A stretch of 16,248 nt of DNA from Pontiellaceae bacterium (GCA_025457785.1 JALOTS010000010.1:1-16248); one strand, 5' to 3'; shown: positions 6,921-13,409, counted from the stretch's first letter. Program-made: numbers and translations. The notes: a model not told the origin generated them from the letters alone.

Positions 6921-6956
6921 GCCACGAAAGAGCGCAGATCGCAAAAGGGTTAAAGG
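6921..6956 (+). repeat. degenerate intergenic repeat tract, copy C
   Basis: GCCACGAAAG / AGCGCAGATC / GCAAAAGGG / TTAAAGGAT repeats the CGCAAA/CACGAAA theme of the tract at 6509. Both end in a purine-rich AAGGATA(G). Confidence 0.5.
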
Positions 6957-6963
6957 ATAGGAC

Positions 6964-6989
6964 TGGTACCGGCCCATGGTACCGGCCCA
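6964..6989 (+). repeat. 13-bp tandem duplication
   Basis: TGGTACCGGCCCA is present twice head to tail (6964-6976, 6977-6989) with no mismatch. Thirteen bases is not a multiple of three, so it would shift any frame that crossed it. Confidence 0.85.
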
Positions 6990-7171
6990 CGCGGTCCCGC
7001 CACGTCAGTTTATTCCGTCCGTCGGTTGCGTCAAAAAGTTTATACCAATTGGCGGCCCGCAACCGGTTAGTGTAATCACTCCAGCGGATCGTGGAAATGC
7101 TGTTGTAGACCATTCCCTCATAGTATTCACTGCCGTCGTACGCCTCTTTGGCCAGAAAAGGTGTCAATGAG

Positions 7172-7355
7172 GAATGGCACTTAGTTAAGGGTTTTTGAAC
7201 AGAAGGACGGACAGTGTATAAATGGCAAATTTCCAAAGTAGGACAGTGCTTCCAGCCTGTCCTCCGTGGCTCAGCGATGCAAATACAGACAGGCTGGAAG
7301 CACTGTCCTACGTTACCGAACAACCGTGCAAAAGTGCCTTAACTAAGTGCCATTC
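7172..7355. mobile_element. MITE-like element, 184 bp, with 19-bp terminal inverted repeats
   Basis: GAATGGCACTTAGTTAAGG (7172-7190) and its exact reverse complement (7337-7355) are the ends. Immediately outside both ends is the same 11-base word GTGTCAATGAG (7161-7171 and 7356-7366), as expected of a target-site duplication. The inverted repeat continues inward imperfectly (GTTTTTG against CAAAAG). The interior is too short for a transposase; it holds a second, perfect 24-bp inverted repeat (7238-7311). An IS4-type element is one possibility because that family makes long duplications of about 10-12 bp, but the parent transposase is not in the window. Removing the element reconnects an open frame on the - strand. 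Confidence 0.8.
7238..7311. repeat. perfect 24-bp inverted repeat inside the MITE-like element
   Basis: The arms 7238-7261 and 7288-7311 are exactly complementary over 24 bases and enclose a 26-base loop. The arms contain GGACAGTGCTTCCAGCCTGT and would form a very stable hairpin in RNA or single-stranded DNA. It is not centred in the element (47 bases from the left terminal repeat, 25 from the right), so it may be a separate insertion or passenger. Confidence 0.85.
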
Positions 7356-7518
7356 GTGTCAATGAGCACATTCGTATATTTCTCCAAGTTTTGGTCGATC
7401 CTGCACATTCAAATCGTGGTTTCCTTCCCATGCCCGCAAAAAACAGATCGAAATCACCCAGTCCAGTCAAAAATGTACGGATGTGCTCACCTTTTCTTTA
7501 ACAGTTCCATTTTAATGA

Positions 7519-8103
7519 TCAGTGCGGTGCTTTAAAGATGATATACGGCAACTCTGTTACAGAATAAAAAGCGATAGCTATAATGAACAGTATAACAGCA
7601 CCACGCCTGATCTCCTTTTTGATCGATTTTAAATCATCAGGTCCGTTGCTAATCTCAAAATTGATCAGAAATATTGCCGACAAAAGGAACAGCGACACAA
7701 AAAAAGATGTGTTCGAATAAAGAACCAGAAGCCCCCATACTGTCACCAGTACAGCCAAAATGCTGGTTGCAATCCGGATTTGTATCGGTTTGGTGAGCGT
7801 ATCCTGAATTTTTTCATACAAGGGGCCGGAGATTCGGCGGCGGTTCAGTTCTTTTCTGACAAGAGAAATCTGCGGAAGCCAGCAAAAAGCGATTACGAGC
7901 ATCGGAAGAAATGACATGACAACATCTTGAGCGACGGTGCCGTTTTCAATTATGCGACAACCCATTAGAATCGTAAGCATGCCGCAACAAATAATCAGAG
8001 GGAGCTTGAAAAGCGGATCCCAGTATAGGCGTTCAGTCGGAACCTGCCAAACGTTCGTCGTATTCCATCCAAATAATCCGTTGTCTTTATCTTTTTCTTT
8101 CAT
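7519..8103 (-). CDS. hypothetical multi-pass membrane protein
   Basis: The 194-residue product starts at ATG 8103, with GGAGA 6 bases upstream; the ATG at 8178 would add 25 residues but has a poorer site. There are about five hydrophobic stretches: LPLIICCGMLTILMGC, VVMSFLPMLVIAFCWLP, ATSILAVLVTVWGLLVLY, SFFVSLFLLSAIFLINF and GAVILFIIAIAFYSVTELP, with a charged loop (RKELNRRRISGPLYEKIQDT) in the middle and a basic stretch (DDLKSIKKEIRRG) before the last one. I recognise no family and no catalytic motif. The - strand gene at 8371-8982 lies upstream with a gap of about 270 bases, so they are probably separately transcribed. A real gene by length, start site and composition; function unknown. 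Confidence 0.65.
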   Translation of the reverse strand: MKEKDKDNGLFGWNTTNVWQVPTERLYWDPLFKLPLIICCGMLTILMGCRIIENGTVAQDVVMSFLPMLVIAFCWLPQISLVRKELNRRRISGPLYEKIQDTLTKPIQIRIATSILAVLVTVWGLLVLYSNTSFFVSLFLLSAIFLINFEISNGPDDLKSIKKEIRRGAVILFIIAIAFYSVTELPYIIFKAPH

Positions 8104-8225
8104 GTGATTTCTCCAACGCGCGTTCGTTTGCGGCAAGACTGTCACGGCAGAGAAGGTACCCGCCCGCCATTGCGTCATTTTTAATTTTTCTTATCGCATC
8201 TCCCTGTTACTCCCGCCCGGCACCT

Positions 8226-8242
8226 GTTCCAACCTTTGGAAC
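8226..8242. repeat. GTTCCAA-CCT-TTGGAAC hairpin
   Basis: A perfect 7-bp stem with a 3-base loop, about 120 bases before the start of the membrane-protein gene. It resembles the TTCCA-N5-TGGAA palindromes at 6897, 13804 and 15625 but has a different, shorter loop. Confidence 0.5.
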
Positions 8243-8263
8243 TCTGACTGTGTTTCCGAACAT

Positions 8264-8280
8264 GGGAGTTTCTTACTCCC
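8264..8280. other. GGGAGT-TTCTT-ACTCCC hairpin
   Basis: A perfect 6-bp stem with a 5-base loop in the gap between two - strand genes. No T-run follows on the - strand, so it is not a clear terminator of the gene ending at 8371. Confidence 0.4.
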
Positions 8281-8370
8281 CAAATGATTCAGCGTAAACC
8301 AAAAACCCAGCCCTTTTTCCATCCGCGTTCACTTTTTTGATATGAAGACCCCGGATTTTACACCCAGTTG

Positions 8371-8982
8371 TCAGGGTTGGATTGTGGACCGATTTTCGGC
8401 ATCTTCACCATTTGGTTTTGTTTTTAGCAAAGCGACTAAAGCATCATATGTTAACAGACCCTTTCTGAACTTTTGATATGCAGATTCTCCATGCTCATTC
8501 ATTCGTGGCCAGATAAATTCAGTTGAAACTAACGGAGATAGGGTTGTTTTAGTTCTATTGAGCAGGGCTGAAAGGGTCTCCCACCATTTTGGGTTTTCAA
8601 CGGTATCACTTGGGCTTTTTATCGCATGTAAATATGACCCCAGTTGACCATAGATTTCACTGAGCTCATCAAGGTTCGGGGAGGTGAAGGGAACAGGGAT
8701 GCTGGCAGCGTTACAAAACGCCTTTGCAAATTCCAGCTTGAGTATGAACTCTGGCTCTATTTTTAAAACAGCATTTTTCAAGTCGCGAGCCCGATACAAG
8801 TTCTGTTGAGCCTTGTTCATAGGCTTATGAATTATGGCGAGCCACATGAATAGATAGCGTTCGATGCCCATTCGAAACTCGAGTGCCGCATAAAGCAGAA
8901 ACGATGCATCATGCGTCTTTTCGAAACGAACCAAATTTTCATTTGCTCGATCGTAGTATGATTGCGTAAGTCGGATTTTCAT
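8371..8982 (-). CDS. hypothetical soluble, mostly helical protein
   Basis: The 203-residue product starts at ATG 8982; no strong ribosome binding site is seen upstream (only CAAAG). It has no signal peptide or clear membrane segment. The N-terminal half is rich in amphipathic helices ('YYDRANENLVRFEKTHDASF', 'LLYAALEFRMGIERYLFMWL'), a layout that recalls HEPN-like four-helix proteins, but the Rx4-6H RNase motif of active HEPN domains is not evident, so this is only a shape comparison. The middle has 'YGQLGSYLHAI' and the end is charged. It is upstream of the membrane-protein gene and downstream of polA on the same strand, separated from both by repeat-bearing gaps. Function unknown. Confidence 0.6.
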   Translation of the reverse strand: MKIRLTQSYYDRANENLVRFEKTHDASFLLYAALEFRMGIERYLFMWLAIIHKPMNKAQQNLYRARDLKNAVLKIEPEFILKLEFAKAFCNAASIPVPFTSPNLDELSEIYGQLGSYLHAIKSPSDTVENPKWWETLSALLNRTKTTLSPLVSTEFIWPRMNEHGESAYQKFRKGLLTYDALVALLKTKPNGEDAENRSTIQP

Positions 8983-9057
8983 AAACTTTGCATTTTCTGC
9001 GCTCTTTGGCGGCTAAAAAAGTCCCCTGTTCTCTGTTCCCGTGGTGAATCAAATTTT

Positions 9058-9097
9058 TTTAATTCGTGTTCATTCGTGTTCATTTGCGGTTAAAATC
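9058..9097 (-). repeat. degenerate intergenic repeat tract, copy D
   Basis: On the - strand just after the polA stop it reads AACCGCAAATGAACACGAAT followed by GAACACGAATT. The unit (C)GAATGAACA repeats with 11-base spacing. It is the cleanest member of the family that also includes 1963, 6509 and 6921. Confidence 0.6.
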
Positions 9098-11908
9098 TCA
9101 ATGCGCTTCCAGCCAGTTTTGTCCAACCCCGCAATCTACAATGACCGGGACAGATAACGGCAGGGCGCTGCTCATGAGTTCGCGGATTTCTTCGATCAAA
9201 TGCTGTTCATCTTTGTGGAGGTCGAAGACGAGTTCGTCGTGGACCTGGAGCAGCAGTTTCGTTTTGGCGTTCTTTTCTTTGAGCATGTTCTGAATGCGGA
9301 TCATGGCGATTTTAATCATGTCGGCGGCGGAGCCCTGAATGGGGGCGTTAATGGCGTAGCGTTCGGCGGCGGCGCGGACGGTGGCGTTGGCGGTGTTGAT
9401 GTCGCGAATGTGGCGGCGGCGTCCGGCGATGGTTTCGACGTAGCCTTTGTCCTGCGCTTTTTTGATGATGCCGTCCATGCAGGCTTTGACCGCCGGATAT
9501 TGTTTGAAATAGCTTTCGATAATTTCCGCCGCTTCTTTGCGCGGGATGCGCAGCCGCTGGGCAAGGCCGAAGGCGGAGATGCCGTAGATGATGCCGAAGT
9601 TGACCATTTTGGCTTTGCGGCGCATGTCGGCGGTGACATCGGCGAGCGCGACGCCGAAGACGCGCGCGGCGGTGGCGGTGTGAATGTCTTCGCCGCTGAC
9701 GAAGGCGGCTTTCATATGTTCGTCGCCGCTGAGGTGCGCCATGATGCGCAGTTCAATCTGCGAATAGTCGGCGGCCAGCAGAACGAAATCGTCGGACCGC
9801 GCGACGAAGGCGCGGCGGATTTCCTGTCCCTGTTCGGTGCGGACGGGAATGTTCTGGATGTTGGGATCGCTGGAGGCAAGCCGTCCGGTGGTGGTGACGG
9901 CCTGACTGAACGAGGTGTGAATGCGTCCGGTTTTTTTGGAGATGAATTCGGGCAGGGCATCGACATAGGTGCTTTTCAGTTTGGCGGCTTCGCGGTAGTC
10001 GAGCAGGACGCGGGCGATTTCGTGTTCGGTGGCGAGCTGGTCGAGCACCTCTTCGTTGGTGGTGTATTGTCCGGTTTTGGTTTTCTTTGGCTTATCGACC
10101 AGTTTCAGCTCATCGAAAAGCACTTCGCCGAGCTGCTTGGGTGAGTTGAGATTGAATTCGCGTCCCGCAAGTTTAAATATTTCCGCCTGATAAGCCGAAA
10201 TCTGATCTTCCAGCTTTTTGGAGATCTCAGAGAGAGCTTTCACATCCAGAGCAATGCCGTTGGCTTCCATTTCGACTAGTACCGGGATGAGCGGGCACTC
10301 GATGGTGTCGAACACCTCGGTGAGTTTTCGTTTGTCGAGTTGCGGTTCGAGAATGGTTCGAAGCTGGAGGGTGACATCGGCATCTTCGCAGGCGTAGTCG
10401 CTCAGTTTTTCGAGCGGTACGTCGAGCATCAGCAGTTGCTGCCCCTTCTTTTCTCCCACCAACTGCGTAAAGGCGATCGGCGCGTAGCCGAGATGTGTTC
10501 CGGCGAGGCGGTCGAGTCCGTGGCGCTGGTCGGGGTCGAGCAGATAGTGGGCGAGCATCGTGTCGAAGAGTTTGCCGCGCACGTCAATGCCCGCTTCGCG
10601 CAGCATGGCGATATCGAACTTGAGGTTATGGCCGGTTTTTTCGATCGATTCGTTGGCAAACAGCGGTGCGAAGGGTTCCAGCGCCTTTTTCAGTTCGTGG
10701 TCGTTGGGCGGCAAGGTGACGAACCACGCTTCATGCGGTTTAAGGGAAAAGGACATGCCGACCAGTTTATCGGTGCGCGGATCGAGTCCGGTGGTTTCCG
10801 TATCAAAGCAGCAGCATGATGCTGCACCCAATTTGGCCGCTAACGCGGCGCGCTCTTCGAGCGTTTTGACTAAATGATAGGTGTGTTTTATGTCGTCGAT
10901 GGTTTTGTAGACGGGCGTGGTGTTTTCGGGCGGCGGAGCGGCTGGGGCTTTTTCGGCGGCAAAGGCGAACAGGTCGCCTTGTCCGCCTTTGGGAGGCGGC
11001 GGGGCGTAGGAGGCAACGGGAGCAACCGGCGCGGCAGGCTTACCGAAGAGTCGCTTGGAGAAGGCGGAGAATTCAAATTCGGAGAAAAGGGCGGCGAGCT
11101 TTTCATCGTCGGATTTTCCGCGAATCAATCCGGCGGGATCACAGTCAACGGGCGAATCGGTTTTGATAGTGACGAGCCATTTGCACAGGCGGGCATTTTC
11201 CTTGTTGGCTTCGATGCTCTCCTTGAGCTTGCCTTTGAGTTCGTCGGTGTGTTCGAGCAGGTTTTCGATGGAGCCGTATTGCGCGATCAGCTTTTGCGCG
11301 GTTTTCGGGCCGACGCCCGGTACGCCGGGAATGTTATCGGCGGTGTCTCCCGCGAGGCCTAGAATATCCGTAACCTGTTCGATGCGCTCGATTTCCCAAT
11401 GCTTGAGCACTTCGGGGATGCCCATAATTTCGGGAGGCAGTCCGCTTTTGGCGGGTTTATAGACGAAGGTGTGTTCATCAACGAGCTGGGTGAAATCTTT
11501 GTCGGGCGTAACCATGTAGGTATCGAAACCCTCCTTTTCGGCGCGGCGGGCCAGCGTGCCGATCAGGTCGTCGGCTTCGAAGCCCTGCGCGGTGAGGATC
11601 GGAATATTGAAGGCTTTTAAAAACTCCTGAATACAGGGCACGGCGGCGCGGATTTCTTCCGGGGTTTCCTCGCGCTGGGCTTTGTATTCGGGGAATCGGT
11701 CGTGACGGAAGGTCGGGCCATGAACATCGAAGGCGACGGCGATATGCGTCGGGTTTTGTTTATCGATCAACTCGAGCAGGGTGTTCAGAAAGCCGAATAC
11801 GGCGGACACGTTACGTCCCTTTGAATTGATCATCGGGTTGCGCATGAAAGCGAAGTAGGACCGGTACACCAGCGCCATGCCGTCGAGGAGAAACAGTTTT
11901 TTGCTCAT
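9098..11908 (-). CDS. polA: DNA polymerase I
   Basis: The 936-residue product carries all three domains. The N-terminal 5' nuclease starts 'LFLLDGMALVYRSYFAF' and has 'GFEADDLIGTLA', 'VTPDKDF' and the helix-hairpin-helix 'DNIPGVPGVGPKTAQKL'. The 3'-5' proofreading domain keeps ExoI (FDTETTGLD, D369/E371), ExoII (GHNLKFDIAML) and ExoIII (YACEDAD), so proofreading should be active. The polymerase domain has motif A (AADYSQIELR, D714), motif B (RRKAKMVNFGIIYGIS) and motif C (QVHDELVFD, D891); these aspartates correspond to D705 and D882 of the E. coli enzyme. It fills gaps in Okazaki-fragment processing and excision repair. The start at 11908 fits the family's usual start; the frame is open 12 codons further upstream. 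There is no good ribosome binding site, but a 7-bp hairpin lies directly upstream. The gene diverges from the ispD-like gene. Confidence 0.98.
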   Translation of the reverse strand: MSKKLFLLDGMALVYRSYFAFMRNPMINSKGRNVSAVFGFLNTLLELIDKQNPTHIAVAFDVHGPTFRHDRFPEYKAQREETPEEIRAAVPCIQEFLKAFNIPILTAQGFEADDLIGTLARRAEKEGFDTYMVTPDKDFTQLVDEHTFVYKPAKSGLPPEIMGIPEVLKHWEIERIEQVTDILGLAGDTADNIPGVPGVGPKTAQKLIAQYGSIENLLEHTDELKGKLKESIEANKENARLCKWLVTIKTDSPVDCDPAGLIRGKSDDEKLAALFSEFEFSAFSKRLFGKPAAPVAPVASYAPPPPKGGQGDLFAFAAEKAPAAPPPENTTPVYKTIDDIKHTYHLVKTLEERAALAAKLGAASCCCFDTETTGLDPRTDKLVGMSFSLKPHEAWFVTLPPNDHELKKALEPFAPLFANESIEKTGHNLKFDIAMLREAGIDVRGKLFDTMLAHYLLDPDQRHGLDRLAGTHLGYAPIAFTQLVGEKKGQQLLMLDVPLEKLSDYACEDADVTLQLRTILEPQLDKRKLTEVFDTIECPLIPVLVEMEANGIALDVKALSEISKKLEDQISAYQAEIFKLAGREFNLNSPKQLGEVLFDELKLVDKPKKTKTGQYTTNEEVLDQLATEHEIARVLLDYREAAKLKSTYVDALPEFISKKTGRIHTSFSQAVTTTGRLASSDPNIQNIPVRTEQGQEIRRAFVARSDDFVLLAADYSQIELRIMAHLSGDEHMKAAFVSGEDIHTATAARVFGVALADVTADMRRKAKMVNFGIIYGISAFGLAQRLRIPRKEAAEIIESYFKQYPAVKACMDGIIKKAQDKGYVETIAGRRRHIRDINTANATVRAAAERYAINAPIQGSAADMIKIAMIRIQNMLKEKNAKTKLLLQVHDELVFDLHKDEQHLIEEIRELMSSALPLSVPVIVDCGVGQNWLEAH

Positions 11909-11912
11909 GGGG

Positions 11913-11930
11913 GAAAGCCTAGCGGCTTTC
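11913..11930 (-). other. hairpin just before the polA start
   Basis: GAAAGCC-TAGC-GGCTTTC is a perfect 7-bp stem with a 4-base loop, ending 4 bases before the polA ATG on the - strand. It covers the position where a ribosome binding site would be and contains the only AGG there, so it could limit translation. Confidence 0.45.
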
Positions 11931-11949
11931 AGGTCAAAGGTCAAAGGTC
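11931..11949 (+). repeat. 7-bp tandem repeat AGGTCAA
   Basis: AGGTCAA is repeated two and two-thirds times (11931-11949), followed by a looser GAATGGTCAATG. It lies in the leader of polA. Confidence 0.55.
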
Positions 11950-12127
11950 TGAATGGTCAATGTCGAATGGATTTTCGGGTAAGATAATTTTGGCAAGTGC
12001 TTCATGATCAGGGTGTTTAGAATCAAACGGCACATTCAGGGCGGCCCGGCGAGCGACCGGAGTTTCAGGTTTTTGACCCGCTGTCGAGAATTACGTAAAA
12101 TTTTTAAGAGTAGAATGACCGTTGCGT

Positions 12128-12156
12128 TTGACACTTCTTCTTTGTCTTGCTACCCT
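12128..12156 (+). promoter_or_regulatory. predicted sigma-70-type promoter of the ispD-like gene
   Basis: TTGACA (12128-12133) matches the -35 consensus perfectly. After a 17-base spacer comes TACCCT (12151-12156), which keeps the key T, A and last T of the -10 box. The start of transcription would fall near 12163, about 40 bases before the ATG. Confidence 0.55.
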
Positions 12157-12190
12157 CCATCCGTCTCACAGGTTATTTGTTGAAGCCGAA

Positions 12191-12197
12191 AGGAGAG
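12191..12197 (+). promoter_or_regulatory. ribosome binding site of the ispD-like gene
   Basis: AGGAGAG ends 5 bases before ATG 12203. It fixes this start against the longer open frame, which begins at 12122, upstream of the predicted promoter. Confidence 0.75.
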
Positions 12198-12202
12198 CGA
12201 CC

Positions 12203-12892
12203 ATGTCAGTATGGGCCATTGTTCTTGCATGCGGTAAAGATCAGGAAATCGGATCATCGGGTGTTGACGTTGCCTTTCTCACACTGGGTACCCGGCCGGT
12301 TGTTGCGCGCTCCATTCAGACCTTGGAACAGAATCCGCTAATTGAAGGGATTGTTTTAGTGGTGCGTAAAGAACGTATGGACAGTGCGTTACATACGGTT
12401 CGCGCCTTCGGATGCCGTAAAGTTTCCGCTATCGTTTCCGGAAGTCCGGTTCGTTTGACCAACCTTAAAAGTGCGATGGAACGCATTCCTGAAGAAACAA
12501 CGCTGGTTTTGATTCATGAGGCGGCCCGTCCGTTTTTGACCGATGAGGTGATCACCGAGACAATTAAAGCCGGCAAACGCTATGGCGCGGCCGTTTCCGC
12601 CGTGAGGAGTTCTGATGCCGTCAAGCTGGCCGGAAAGGGACAGGCCGTTGCAAAATCGATGGATCGAAATATCGTCTGGCTGGCGCAGAGTCCGCAGGTT
12701 TTTAAAATCGACGTTTTGAAAAAAATGCTCAGGAGCACGGGAAAACTGTTGGATGATGATTCGGAACTGCTGTCAAAAACCAAACAGGAGATTCATCTGG
12801 TGGCCGGCTCTTCGGGCAATATGAAAATCCGGACTCCGGATGATTTGCAGATTGCATCCGCTATTTTCAGTGTTGCACGGAAAAACCATTAA
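12203..12892 (+). CDS. ispD: IspD-like cytidylyltransferase with degenerate nucleotide loop
   Basis: The 229-residue product has the length and overall order of IspD, which joins CTP to 2-C-methyl-D-erythritol 4-phosphate in the MEP isoprenoid pathway in the cytoplasm. Conserved parts are 'HEAARPFL' (R109), 'MDRNIVWLAQSPQVF' (R155, like E. coli R157) and 'NMKIRTPDDL' (K208, like K213). The N-terminal loop, normally AAGxGxRMxxxxPKQ, reads ACGKDQEIGSSGVDVAF: the catalytic Arg (E. coli R20) and Lys (K27) are not there, and the Thr of 'DTMK' is Ala (A139). The product may thus be a divergent enzyme, a paralogue with another substrate, or inactive. TarI-type ribitol-phosphate cytidylyltransferase is less likely because it also keeps the loop. 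A good promoter and AGGAGAG argue it is expressed. It overlaps acyP tail to tail by 26 bases. Confidence 0.75.
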   Translation: MSVWAIVLACGKDQEIGSSGVDVAFLTLGTRPVVARSIQTLEQNPLIEGIVLVVRKERMDSALHTVRAFGCRKVSAIVSGSPVRLTNLKSAMERIPEETTLVLIHEAARPFLTDEVITETIKAGKRYGAAVSAVRSSDAVKLAGKGQAVAKSMDRNIVWLAQSPQVFKIDVLKKMLRSTGKLLDDDSELLSKTKQEIHLVAGSSGNMKIRTPDDLQIASAIFSVARKNH

Positions 12893-13148
12893 ATTCGCCG
12901 GTTGCCGAGGCACGGTTTACCTGTTCGTTTGTGATGTGTTTTCCGAGGTGTGAGCGATGGATGGCTTGCAGTAACTCCATCAACCGGGGTTCATCGCCTT
13001 CGGCAACCAGTGAAACACTGCCGTCGGGTTCATTTTTCACCCATCCGGTCAGATTATGCGCCTGAGCCAGACGCACCGCAGTGTAGCGAAACCCGATGCC
13101 CTGCACCCGGCCTTCGTAACGAACGGTGATACGCTGCGGTTTCATCAT
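12867..13148 (-). CDS. acyP: acylphosphatase
   Basis: The 93-residue product hydrolyses carboxyl-phosphate bonds such as acetyl phosphate and 1,3-bisphosphoglycerate. The two family signatures are intact: 'GRVQGIGFRYTA' with catalytic R21, and 'GWVKNEPDGSV' with catalytic N39; Ile replaces Val in the usual GRVQGVGFR. The length is normal for the family. Two ATGs follow each other (13146-13148, 13143-13145); either could be the start, and neither has a recognisable ribosome binding site. A strong hairpin (13156-13180) ends 7 bases upstream. The stop lies inside the last codons of the ispD-like gene on the other strand. It follows the cold-shock gene on the same strand, so it may depend on read-through of that hairpin or have its own unseen promoter. 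Confidence 0.95.
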   Translation of the reverse strand: MMKPQRITVRYEGRVQGIGFRYTAVRLAQAHNLTGWVKNEPDGSVSLVAEGDEPRLMELLQAIHRSHLGKHITNEQVNRASATGEFNGFSVQH

Positions 13149-13155
13149 GCAGAAA

Positions 13156-13180
13156 CAGGCGCGGTTGTCTGCCGCGCCTG
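13156..13180 (-). terminator. hairpin between the cold-shock gene and acyP
   Basis: CAGGCGCGG (13156-13164) and CCGCGCCTG (13172-13180) form a perfect 9-bp GC-rich stem with a 7-base loop. On the - strand it is followed by TTTCTGC, a weak T-run. It is 25 bases after the cold-shock stop, so it probably ends or attenuates that transcript. Confidence 0.65.
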
Positions 13181-13205
13181 ATTATTTAAATCGATCCGGG
13201 GACAA

Positions 13206-13409
13206 TCAGCACGGCACAACATTTTTTGCGCACGGGCCTTTTTGACCTTCGCCGGGCTCATAGTTGACTTTTTGTCCGTCACTCAGCGCTGCACGGCCGG
13301 GGGTTTTAACCTCGGAATGATGTACGAACAGATCTTTTCCTCCGTCATCCGGGGTAATAAATCCGAAACCTTTTTCTGAATTGAACCACTTTACGGTACC
13401 TTTACTCAT
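13206..13409 (-). CDS. cold-shock domain protein (CspA family)
   Basis: The 67-residue product is a complete single cold-shock domain: 'GTVKWFNSEKGFGFI' with RNP1 (KGFGFI, residues 13-18) and RNP2 'DLFVHHSE'. Such proteins bind single-stranded RNA or DNA and act as RNA chaperones in the cytoplasm. The start ATG 13409 is preceded by a purine stretch (AGAAAGAAA). The C-terminus 'GPCAKNVVPC' has two Cys, where most family members have 'PQAANV', so it is slightly unusual. tRNA-Leu lies about 130 bases upstream on the same strand; the leader between contains a small TCCGC-TCA-GCGGA hairpin (13466-13478) and may be transcribed with the tRNA. Which member of the Csp family it is cannot be told from sequence alone. 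Confidence 0.96.
   Translation of the reverse strand: MSKGTVKWFNSEKGFGFITPDDGGKDLFVHHSEVKTPGRAALSDGQKVNYEPGEGQKGPCAKNVVPC

Larger units (their letters stand above)
6916..7510 (-). pseudogene. decayed gene of unknown function, interrupted by the MITE-like element
   Basis: On the - strand a frame is open from 7497 to 7356; after removing the inserted element (7172-7355) and one copy of its 11-base duplication, it joins in frame to the stretch 7171-6964. The join reads '...NIRMCSLT' + 'PFLAKEAYDGSEYYEGMVYN' and continues 'SISTIRWSDYTNRLRAANWY' to 'TWRDRVGRY', about 115 residues without a stop. Upstream, ATG at 7510 gives MELLKK in another frame, so a frameshift near 7495 may have removed the start. 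Downstream, a 13-bp tandem duplication (6964-6989) shifts the frame again. The composition is protein-like, but I do not recognise the family, and another - strand frame just before the insertion (with 'WEGNHDLNVQDRPKLGEIYE') is also protein-like, so which frame was real is uncertain. Confidence 0.4.
6478..7518. other. 1-kb repeat-dense region without an intact gene
   Basis: This stretch has no complete gene. It contains, in order: a periodic repeat tract, two GC-rich hairpins, two sets of inverted/direct repeat modules, a 15-bp palindrome shared with the hisD leader, a second periodic tract, a 13-bp tandem duplication, a decayed - strand gene and a MITE-like element. Each is listed separately. 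Confidence 0.7.

Noticed and set aside
6509..6956. CRISPR array
   Set aside because: The repeat units are short and degenerate, spacing is only about 11 bases, and there are no uniform spacers or cas genes.
6732..7075. Small + strand open frames in the repeat region (6732-6953, 6770-7075)
   Set aside because: They run through inverted repeats and the 13-bp duplication, with no ribosome binding site and no protein-like pattern.
8371..8982. HEPN toxin or abortive-infection protein
   Set aside because: Helical layout is suggestive, but the Rx4-6H catalytic motif is not seen and no antitoxin-like partner overlaps it.
9200..10144. Long + strand open frame (314 codons) opposite polA
   Set aside because: It lies wholly antisense to conserved polymerase motifs; the protein is Gly/Ala/Asp/Phe-rich as expected of a frame mirrored from a GC-rich gene, with no family resemblance.
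10340..11362. Further + strand open frames opposite polA (10340-10819, 10874-11362)
   Set aside because: Same reason: mirror frames of the nuclease and proofreading domains, no ribosome binding site.
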